From positions 11,629 to 75,628 of the forward strand of contig CALCRE010000047.1 in assembly GCA_937894465.1 (NCBI GenBank): a stretch of 64,000 nt of DNA, in the 5' to 3' direction. A program made the translations under genes and the position numbers. Each line of letters begins with the position of its first letter. Position 1 is the first letter of the stretch. The notes below the pieces were generated by a model, which was given only the letters and a program-made list of their open reading frames with translations, ran no database searches and was not told where the DNA came from. Source of the stretch: an uncultured Clostridia bacterium (GTDB taxonomy: Bacteria; Bacillota; Clostridia; JAAYHZ01). Below are positions 1-11,000 of the stretch, one piece after another.

Positions 1-1676
1 GTGTTCCCCGCGCATGCGGGGGTGATCCTGAATGACGTTTTTCAGAAGAAGAACAACGAGGGTGTTCCCCGCGCATGCGGGGGTGATCCTGAATGACGTT
101 TTTCAGAAGAAGAACAACGAGGGTGTTCCCCGCGCATGCGGGGGTGATCCTTGGTCGTACTGGATCTGGTAAAACATACGGAGGTGTTCCCCGCGCATGC
201 GGGGGTGATCCTTAATGACAACGGATGGAAAGTTTTAAAACTTGTTGTTCCCCGCGCATGCGGGGGTGATCCGTATCCGGATATGCCGTTTGTTACGGCA
301 ATAATGTGTTCCCCGCGCATGCGGGGGTGATCCTTTGGATTAGACTATGAAAAAAGTGTCATAGAGGTGTTCCCCGCGCATGCGGGGGTGATCCTGATGG
401 AAAAGGATAAAAACACGTTAGACGAAAGTGTTCCCCGCGCATGCGGGGGTGATCCTGTTGGCATTCTGTGCAATCAAATGGTGATCTGGTGTTCCCCGCG
501 CATGCGGGGGTGATCCTACTACGACACAGATCACTTAGAAAAGGTTAAAGTGTTCCCCGCGCATGCGGGGGTGATCCTCGTCCCGGATCAGTTTGTAAGC
601 CCCTAAATACGTGTTCCCCGCGCATGCGGGGGTGATCCTACTTTACAGTGAAATTTGCTGTTATAACGATAGTGTTCCCCGCGCATGCGGGGGTGATCCC
701 AAATAAGTTGGTTTTTTTGTATCTCGTCCACAAGTGTTCCCCGCGCATGCGGGGGTGATCCTAACCCGAATATCAACTGAAACCAAGAAATACCGTGTTC
801 CCCGCGCATGCGGGGGTGATCCTAAATCTTAACGGAGGTAATTTAACATGACGTAGTGTTCCCCGCGCATGCGGGGGTGATCCCCATGCTCTGTTTTGGT
901 AGTTTTCGCATGTTTCGTGTTCCCCGCGCATGCGGGGGTGATCCTGGTACCGATCATCATAACAGAAAAACAAAGACGTGTTCCCCGCGCATGCGGGGGT
1001 GATCCTTGAAATAGATTCTTTCCTTTTTTTTCTTCAAGTGTTCCCCGCGCATGCGGGGGTGATCCCAAAACATACAGAGGTATTATACAGATTTTGATGT
1101 GTTCCCCGCGCATGCGGGGGTGATCCTAGTTGCCTAACGTGATCTCATTCCTCGGTATAGTGTTCCCCGCGCATGCGGGGGTGATCCTATATCTTCATCA
1201 AGTGCGTTTGCATCACCTGTGTGTTCCCCGCGCATGCGGGGGTGATCCGTACAGCCCAAGAGAAATCGGATCCGAAAAGGCGTGTTCCCCGCGCATGCGG
1301 GGGTGATCCTAATGGGTATTTATAAAGGTAATGTAAGATTAAGTGTTCCCCGCGCATGCGGGGGTGATCCTACGGTTAGCCGGTCCGATAAAACCGGCGT
1401 TAGGTGTTCCCCGCGCATGCGGGGGTGATCCTAAACCCCTACTAACGGTTTAGCAATGCGTTATGTGTTCCCCGCGCATGCGGGGGTGATCCTTAACCGG
1501 TTGCAAGGGCAGTTGGTTAGTGCATGTGTTCCCCGCGCATGCGGGGGTGATCCCTCGGGAGCATACAATCTTATATTTTCCAGAAGGGTGTTCCCCACTC
1601 ATGCGGGGGTGATCCTGTCTGTATTATGTAGTGAGTAGGCATCCCCGTGTGTTCCCCGCGCATGCGGGGGTGATCC
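1..1676 (+). CRISPR. Type I-E-like CRISPR array, 28 repeats and 27 spacers (left end outside the window)
   Basis: A 28-bp repeat starting GTGTTCCCC and ending GGGGGTGATCC recurs every 61 bp, with first bases at 1, 62, 123, 184, 245, 306 and so on to 1649. The core CCCCGC-GCAT-GCGGGG can form a hairpin, as in Cascade (type I-E) repeats, and the repeat reads in the same sense as the E. coli repeat, so crRNA is probably made left to right. Spacers are 33 bp except 700-733 (34), 1006-1037 (32) and 1554-1587 (34). The first two spacers are identical. The repeat at 1588 has two substitutions (G10A and G12T) and the one at 245 begins with T. The array stops at 1676. Degeneracy near the right end fits a leader-distal end, so leader and cas genes should lie to the left. 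Subtype is inferred from the repeat alone. Confidence 0.97.
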
Positions 1677-2078
1677 CTCCTGCAGCTCCAACCGTAAAGT
1701 AAAGAGTAAGCTTGCAAAACGAGGACTTCCAACGGAGGTTTTAAAAGTTATGCCTGAAAGAAGGTATCAGGTGACATCGTTATATGCTAAGTATCTTACC
1801 TGCGAAAGATGAAAAGAAAATTCGATAAATTCTGCATTTTTTCAGATACAATTGTTAATATATCACATACAAACAGAAATAGTATCGAAATAATAAATTA
1901 GACTATTCAAGCAGATTGAAGCTGATAATTATTGACTTATGTTTTAACCTAATAGTATGATATGGATAGATATTTTATGGTCAAAAAAATTGTATACATA
2001 AAAAGTGAAGGCCAAAAGGACTAAAAGGATAATTATCTATATAGATAAATAAAAAAATAAAAATGGGGGGTACATATT
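1677..2078. other. Intergenic region between CRISPR array and giant surface-protein gene
   Basis: This 402-bp stretch has no leader-like repeat and no cas gene. It contains a possible 20-codon reading frame at 1750-1812 (start MPERRYQV) with an ACGGAGG ribosome-binding-like site at 1732-1738. The frame is too short to call a gene and could be the remnant of one. The right half is very AT-rich and holds the likely promoter of the downstream gene at 1932-1961. Confidence 0.5.
1932..1961 (+). promoter_or_regulatory. Predicted sigma-A-type promoter for the giant SLH protein
   Basis: TTGACT (1932-1937) and TATGAT (1956-1961) are separated by 18 bp. They lie about 117 bp upstream of the GTG start at 2079, leaving room for a 5' untranslated region of roughly 110 nt. 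The call rests on match to consensus and position only. Confidence 0.5.
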
Positions 2079-5000
2079 GTGAAGATGTTAAAGAAAATCA
2101 CAAGTATCATTCTAGCCTCTGTTATGTGTTTCACAAGTATGTCTGATCAACTGTTGGGTTTTACTGTAACTTCAACTGTATATGCAGAAGGAAGTTCGGC
2201 AACGGTTAATATCTGTTACGACAACTTCGCCGATACAACGAATTTACAAGTAAACGGCGATATGATTGAAAATAATATCTTACGCTTTGTAAATGAAGGA
2301 GTCCCTGAAAGTATATTTACAAAAGATGCGATTGTTTTAGGTGAGAACCTTTCTTTTAGTACGGCTTTTTCTTTCAAAAACCTCTCGCCTTCAGAACCCG
2401 CTCCGCAAACAAAGGGCGGTTTTATCTTCACACTGCAACCGATTGGAAACTTCGTTACGACGGATGATTTTCAACATAATAATATTTCACCTGCAATTAG
2501 TATAGCTTTCGAATTTGAATATATTGATGCTTTTATACCTACAGCATTTAGTCCGTCAGTAAAATTAGAGAGCTCTTCTAGCACTGACTTTTTGATAGCC
2601 CAAGAAGCCCCCCCGAAACTTTGCAGTATCAATATGGTTACATATATCAACGGTGACTATGCTAACCCTATATCCCGGCACCCTTTGACGACATATTATG
2701 TAACCGCTGAGATTGCTGAATATGATCATGTATGGATCGGATATGACGGTGTCAATAAGGAGCTTGAGATTTTGTATGTTGACCCTTCCGGTAAATATAC
2801 ACATATTACGGAACCGTTGGATCTTGTTTTACCAAATGAAGTGTATGCAGGTTTTATGGGTTCTTTCGGAAATGCCGGAAACACAAATACGATCAACAGC
2901 TGGTATTTTAAAGATGACTTGTCCATTATGGATCAAGGTATAGTGGATGCCGACATGGCTTTTCTAAATCTTGAGATGGAACAACTTGAAGTTGATTCTA
3001 TTGATAATTATACATTTCCTCTTTGCGGGCATTTCGGGAGCACCATCAGTTGGACATCAAGCAATATGGGTGTGGTGGCAACAGACGGGACTGTAAATCC
3101 TCCCTCAATTGGGGAAGGGAATAAAACAGTGATACTAACTGCGGCATTATCGAAGGGGTTACAGGTACGGACGACAAGACCGTTTATGATAACAGTCAGA
3201 GTACCGGATGTTGTAATTGTCAATGCAGATTTTGAATGGTTAACCGATTTCATTATAAAGAAGAATAACGACGATTTAAATCATGTTGTTTCAAACTTGA
3301 ACCTTCCTACCTTAGGTAATTTCGGAAGCGTGATCAGTTGGGAGTCTAATGATACGGTCATATTAAATTGGGATGGAACGGTAAATAGACCTGCTTATAA
3401 CGAAGTTGATAAGACGGTTACCCTTACTGCTCATATAACAATGAATTATTATACATTAGATAAGACATTCACTGTTACGGTAAAAGCTATAGAACCAACT
3501 GATGAAGAAAAATTGAATGCTGATGCTTCCTGGTTGAATTTATATATGTTGAATGAGGATTTAAGTGATGTAACTTCAGATTTAACTCTTCCGGATACAG
3601 GTCCTTCCGGAAGTACCATCAGCTGGGCATCTAATAATACGACAGTCTTGAATGCTGACGGGACTGTAGCAAGACCTGCATACACAGCAGGGAATGTTGT
3701 GGTTACACTGACAGCAACAATCAGCAAGGGTGTAGAAACTACTGATCTCGTATTTACTGTAACAGTCATAAAGCAAGCTCAAACTGATGTAGAAGCAGTA
3801 TCTGCTGATGCCGCATTACTAACAGATGCTGTGATCTTAAATGGAAATAGCGCACTGAACAATGTTATGGGTCATTTAACTTTACCTACTCTTGGTGCAA
3901 ACGGGAGTACCATCAGCTGGACCTCCAATAATACAACAGTTTTGAATACAGACGGGACTGTGACAAGACCTGCATACACAGCAGGGAATGTTGTGGTTAC
4001 ACTGACAGCAACAATCAGCAAGGGTGTAGAAACTACTGATCTCGTATTTACTGTAACAGTCATAAAGCAAGCTCAAACTGATGTAGAAGCAGTATCTGCT
4101 GATGCCGCATTACTAACAGATGCTGTGATCTTAAATGGAAATAGCGCACTGAACAATGTTATGGGTCATTTAACTTTACCTACTCTTGGTGCAAACGGGA
4201 GTACCATCAGCTGGACCTCCAATAATACAACAGTTTTGAATACAGACGGGACTGTAGCAAGACCTGCATACGCGGCAGGGAATGATGTGGTTTCACTGAC
4301 AGCAACAATCAGCAAGGGTGTAGAAACTACTGATATCGTATTTACTGTAACAGTCATAAAGCAAGCTCAAACAGATGCCGAAGCGGTATCTGCTGATGCG
4401 ACATTGTTAACAGATAATGTGATCTTAAATGGAAATAGCGCACTGAACAATGTTACAGGTAATTTAAGCTTACCTACTCTTGGTGCAAACGGAAGTACGA
4501 TCAGTTGGGCATCGAATAATACGACAGTTTTAAATGCTGACGGGACTGTAACAAGACCTACATACACAGCAGGAAATATTGTTGTTACACTGACAGCAAC
4601 CGTCAGCAAGGGTACAGAAACTACTGATGTTGTGTTTACTGTAACAGTCATAAAGCAAACACAAACCGATGCAGAAGCAGTATCTGCCGATGCGACATTG
4701 CTGACAGATGACGTAATCTTAAATGGAAATAGCGCACTGAACAATGTTGTGAATAATTTAAGCTTACCTACTCTTGGTGCAAACGGAAGCACCATCAGCT
4801 GGGCATCTGACAATACGACAGTCTTGAATGCTGGCGGGATTGTAACCAGGCCTGCATACACAGCAGGGAATGTTGTTGTTACGCTGACAGCAACGGTTAG
4901 CAAGGGAGTAGAAACTACTGATGTTGTGTTTACTGTAACGGTTATAAAACATGAACAAACAGATGCAGAAGCGGTATCTGCTGATGCCGCATTGCTAACA

Positions 5001-8000
5001 GATGATGTGATTTTAAATGAAAATAGCGCACTGGATAATGTTACGGGAAATTTAATCCTCCCTGTTCTTGGTGCAAACGGGAGCACCATCAGTTGGGAAT
5101 CCAATAATACGACATTCTTGAGTAATGACGGGACTGTGATTAGACCTTCCTATACTGCAGGTAGCAAGACCGTTGTTATTACCGCTACCATTAAAAAGGG
5201 AGTTGTTACTCAAACAAAATCTTTTGGATTGACGATAAAAGCTTCGGATATTACCGATGAAGAACGTGTATCATTAGATTATGCATGGTTAACCAAATAC
5301 AATGTATTAGAGCTCAATCCTTCGATAAATTCTGTAGAGTGGAATCTTTCATTCCCTGTAGCCGGTCCGAACAATTCTGTTATTACTTGGGAGTCAGATA
5401 TGCTTTCGGTTATTACTAATGACGGTACCGTCATTCGACCGGAATATGGGCAGGGGCATAAATCGGTCAATGTCACAGCAACTGTAACAAAAGGGATTTT
5501 TCAACGAAAAGCACACTACATCTATGTGGTTTTACAAAAACCTGATCTGGAAGCTCCTATGGTGGTAAGCTCACTACCTTTTAATAACGGAAGAGCACTC
5601 TATGATACAAAGGAAATCACATTGGTATTCAATGAAAACATTATTTTAGGGCCTGCTGCTTTGAGTAATCCGAATACATATGGAATAAAGCTTCAAGGAA
5701 CCGATACTGTTTTGTTCCGTGCAGCTATAGAGAATGAAAACAAGCTTATTGTATCAACAACTTCCGGTTTAAGTGCAGGGGAATACAAGCTAATCATTCC
5801 GGCGGGTACTTTTGTTGACAAAGCCGGTAATCAGACAAAAGCTTATGAATTAATCTTTATGGTTTCCCCGAAACCGGGAAAATTAACGGTTGTCTCCTCA
5901 ACACCGAAAGACCTTGAAGTGGATGTAGATGTGAATATAAGAGAAATCCTCATTCAATTTGATTCCACTAATCTTGTACGAAATACTAGCTCCATTCCAA
6001 TATTTTTAAGGGAGAAAACAACTAAGATTAGTCGCTCAAGCTCTTTTTCAGTCACAGGGGATACGGTCACTTTGAGGATACCGGCACCTCTTTCTTCAGG
6101 ATTGGTATATGAAATAGTCATACCCGGGGGGATTGTCAAAGATTCGAATAACAACATCAATGAAGAAAAAATCATTCAGTTTAGGACGAAGTATTCCGGA
6201 GCAAAGCCGGTGCTTGTGAAAACCAAACCTGTGAACGGGCAAATGAATGTTAGTTTAAATGATGTTAGTATTGAATTAGAGTTCTCGCAGAATATTGATT
6301 TTTTGACTCTGACGAATTATATAACTTACCTTGTGGATGACCAAGGAAATAAGTACAATTTTATGCCGTATAAAATTGGAGGAAGCTCAAAAAGGTGGAA
6401 GCTAACAACTCCCCACTTAAGTCATTATAAACAGGGTACAACATACACTTTAGTGGGTCCTTACGGTACTTTGGAAAACCCGGATTTATTGGAATTCAAT
6501 GTTCAATTTACAACAGCTTCAAATCGAATGCAGGTAGTTAACAAGTCTCCGAAGTCTTGGTTAGGAAATCCTTTGGATCAAAAAGTAGAAATTGAATATA
6601 ACTATCCTGTGGAAATCGGTCCGACCTATTGGGACGTCACTTTCAAGGATTCAAAAGGAAATCCCGTTGACTTTATTAGGGAAGAGATCGGGAAAAAGGT
6701 AACTTTCACACCCATCTCATTACTATCACCGTCTGAAACCTATACGGTAACCATTCCTGAAGGCGCATATAAAGGAGAAAGTGGATATATAAACGACGGG
6801 ATTCAGTTTGATTTCCGAACCGTCCAAAAGTTTGATATTAGTATCAATAACCTGATCATTCCGGATCAGGGGTTTGTTGATAAGATCCTTTTATTCGATG
6901 CAGCTGAAGCTGGAAACATTGCCAGAAGAGCAGGGTCAAATGTCTCATCTTATGAGTGGAACATTGACGGGAAAGTAATCGGAAATCAAAAATATGTGTA
7001 TTATACATTCATTTCTCCGGGTATTCATAAGCTGACCCTTACCATCATCGATGACAAGAACATTCCTTATGTTTTCGAAAAAGACATCACTGTGAACCAC
7101 TTGACTGATATAAGGATGACTTTAAAAGACAATGGTTATTCTCCCCGCGGTGTATTTTTAGCGGATCAAAATTCTAAGGGTATTGTATATAAACTTCAAT
7201 TGACACAAGAAGGCAAAACCGTTTATGGTGAGAAAATTGATGTGGAACTATACTATAAAGGTGTGTTACAGCGACGATACAACAAAATCACATCAAAATT
7301 TGGAGATGACACGTATCTATTTGAATTTAAACCGGAATTCGGAGCTTTTGGCAACTATGAGTTGGTGTTTACCTATCAAGGTGTCGGATATAAAGAGGTG
7401 ATTCGAGAACCTGTGGTTGTTTCATCTTCCCAGGCTACCATGACTCAAGTATTCTCGTTTCGATTGAGAGACATTTTTGCATGGAATAGTCCTGAATATT
7501 TTGAGGAAGCTCAAAACCTTCAGGTGATCATCAATGGAGAAAAGATGCTTGCATATAAAAAGTGGGATTCTCAGCGTGGATATTATGTCTATCAAATCAA
7601 CAAGATGATGTTGGCAAATACCTACTATCAAATGGAAATTCCTTCTTTTAAGATTGATCGTTGGATTAAGTCTATTTATGTCGGAAAAGAAGGATCGGAT
7701 CCTACCGTTATATCCGGATGGCCTTTAAGACCCGGAGGTATTCAAGAAATCAGTGTTAATTACGATGAAAGCTCTGTGCTTTATCCTTTCACCGAATTCT
7801 ATTTTGAAGGTGTATCCGCAAAGCTGGTATTTGATGTGGAAGCAGATTGGAAAGAGGCAGAACCCGGATACTATGAAATCAAGTCAATGAATGATCGGTT
7901 CAATATAAAAGTTCGCTCTAACGGAAGCGGTGTTCAGAAGATTGTTCTTGATCCGGGATTGGAGTTGAAACCGGGAGAAAATTTGGTCATTCGAATGGTA

Positions 8001-11000
8001 TCCAAGCAAGGTGCGGCATCCGGTTGGATATACTGCCCCTATTTCGTTGTAGTTCCTCAGCCTGAGATTTTAGGGCAAAAGCTGTCCATATCCCTTCAAA
8101 GTGGGGAATACGCAGTAAACTGGCCTAACGAGTTTACCGGTGCTTTAGGTAGTAAAATAAGTATGTTTGACGGTGTTCCGGTTTTGGATGGCGGGAACTT
8201 CGGCATTGGCGGCGGTATGCCTACATTCGAGGGTGATCTCGAAGGTGATTGGGCGAATCCCGAAATTAACCTTTCTTTTGGGGCTAGCGGAGGATATGGA
8301 GAAAAGAGTAAAAAGAAAGCAGATACTAAATACAAAAAGGTGAAGAAAGTCACCACGGTAGGTTATGAATTTAGCATTGAGATTGAAGGTGCATTCACCC
8401 TTACATATGATTCACAGAGTAAAGAATGGGATATGTATGGATTCTATATTATGTTGATCGGTGACTTTATCAAAGAGTGGTCCAAAGGATACGACATGAT
8501 GGGTGTGGGATTCTCCGCAGGAGTTGGTGTCGGAGGTGAAGTCGCCGGAGGATTGAAGGTGGATATGGCAACCGACGACACCCAATACAGCGGATTTATA
8601 AGGATCACACCACGTGCTTTTCTCAGGGTATCGGGAGACTTTTTGGTGGCTTCTGTGAATGGGTATTTGAATGGTTGGATTCCGGTTGAAGTACACTTTC
8701 CCACCGGATATATCGGTGCAGACATCCAAATCAGTGCTAAAATTCACGCAAAAGCACTATTATGGTCGAAGACAATCTATGAAAAGAATCTGCTATCAGA
8801 GCATTGGGATAATGGAAAGCCCCAGGTTGTTATCAAGTCTTTAAAGAACTTTAAAATGTTTGAAGACCCTGATACTTTCCAATTGATGTCTAGGGACTAT
8901 ATCAACAGGCAATCCGTTTGGGCAGCACAGGATAGCGGTTTGGTCAGTGTTATGGCTGTTGGATTTAATGAAAACCCGGATACTGAACTAATGATGGAAA
9001 ACATGTATCCTGATGCTGAACTTATGATGGTAGAAAACCAAGATGAGTTATGGCTTGTATGGACAGATGACAATGCCGAAAGGGATGATGCAAATCGAAC
9101 TCAATTACGTTTTGCAGTTCAAAGCAACGGCACATGGAGTAAGCCTGTGTGGATCCACGATGACAAAACAGCTGATTTTGCTCCCGTTGCAGCAAGTACT
9201 GGAAACGGTGTGCTCATGGCATGGCAAAACATCGGGAAACACATTACCGAAGAAGATGGCTTATCCGAAATGTTGAAAAACTCCGAAATCAGTGTCACTC
9301 AAACCGGTTATACATCCACCGGGGTGGCACCGAATATTATCACACTGACAAGTGATGATGCTGTGGATCACTCTCCCCATATTGCAGCACATGGTGATCA
9401 GGCATTGCTGGTTTGGACGAAATCAACCGGATTAACCACCGTATTGAATGCAGGAGAAGACCAGCCCGGAAAAGATGATCATCGTTTATACTATTCTGCT
9501 TGGAACAACGGTGTCTGGAGTACCCCGGAAGCCATTTCAAGTGTGTCCGAAACTGTAATGGATGCTCATTTGGTTATGGAAGGGGAAACCGGCTTGCTGC
9601 TATATACATTAGATATGGATCAGGATCTGTATACCACAGAAGACAGAGAAGTTTTTGTAAGACTTTATGAGAGAAATGCTTGGAGTGATGCAATTCGGCT
9701 CTCAAATAATTCTTATCATGATTGTGCTCCGAAAGCTGTGTTTGTAGAAAGCAATTGGTTCATTACGTGGTTACAAGAAGGAAACATCCTGTACAGATAC
9801 GGTTTAGACGGAGATATAAAAGATGAAGAACGATTGCAAAATATTCAAGGGGATTATCAAATTGCTGTTGTTCCGGGTGAAAAGCCCCTGGTTTCTTTAG
9901 TTCATATCAAGCCCGGTGAGGATATGACAACCGGTGCTCATGCTTTCTTCTATGACTTAACATTAGAACAATGGGGTAATTCCGTTGCATTGTCGGATTT
10001 AGAAAACCATGTGAAAGCGATCAGTTTGGTTTCTACCCAAGATGGAAATATAAATGTTGCATATACCCAAGCTGACATCATCACAGAGGCAAATCCTATA
10101 GTGATTGAAGGTGTGAAGCAATTTGTGGAAACCCCTGCAATCGGAAATCAGACGGATATGAAGTTGTTGACATATACACCGGTTCATGATGTAGCCCTTT
10201 CTAAAGAAGATGGAATATTGCTCTCCACGGAATTCCCGTTGCCTGAAATTTTAACTTCTGTTTATGTAACTGTGCAAAACCAAGGAGATTATGCAGAGTA
10301 CGTGAAAGTACGAATTTATGACGGGGATCCTAACGAACAAGGAGTACTCATCGGTGAAACTCCCATGCAGTTACTCCCTGCACATACATCGAAAGAGTTG
10401 GAGATCCCTTGGCTGGTAGACACCGAAGAAAAAGCCACTTATCACTTGTACGCAACAATAGAGCCTCAATTCGGTGTGCAGGAGATCAATGTTGGGAACA
10501 ACACCATTGATTTGGCATTTTCTACTGCAGATATTGCAATTACCGATTTGATATATGAAAACATGGTGGCGGATGAATATGTAGTGACAGTTACTGTAAC
10601 TAATACCGGAGGAAAAACCTTGGATGGTGCAACGGTGAATTTAGAAAGTGATGTTGATGGAACCGTTTTAGAGACTAAATCACTTGGGGTTCTCGCACCC
10701 GGACAGCGGACTGTTGTAACTTATATGATTTCATCAGAAGGTTTGCCCCTAGGAACAGATGGAAAAGTCAACCTACTTGTTCGTGTCAACCCATCGGAGG
10801 GTATCACAGAGGATTTCACAGAGAACAATATGAGAAGGTTTTCACTGAAACCTACAGCAATTACCGTTACAGGAGTAAGCCCCGGGCCGAAAGACAAAAA
10901 TGTTGCATTGACAAGTAACATAACACTATCATTTAACATGAATGTTTCCGAAGGCACCGGGTATGACCGCATCCGGTTAATCGATGAAAACTTGAATGTG

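Noticed and set aside
1..1676. Several short open frames on both strands within the CRISPR array
   Set aside because: They encode repeats of MRGEH or GSPPHARGT peptides that are simply the CRISPR repeat translated; no ribosome binding sites and no real protein.
4367..5104. A 245-codon reverse-strand frame within the Ig-repeat region
   Set aside because: It is the antisense shadow of the tandem repeats in the giant surface-protein gene and has the same period; no start signals.
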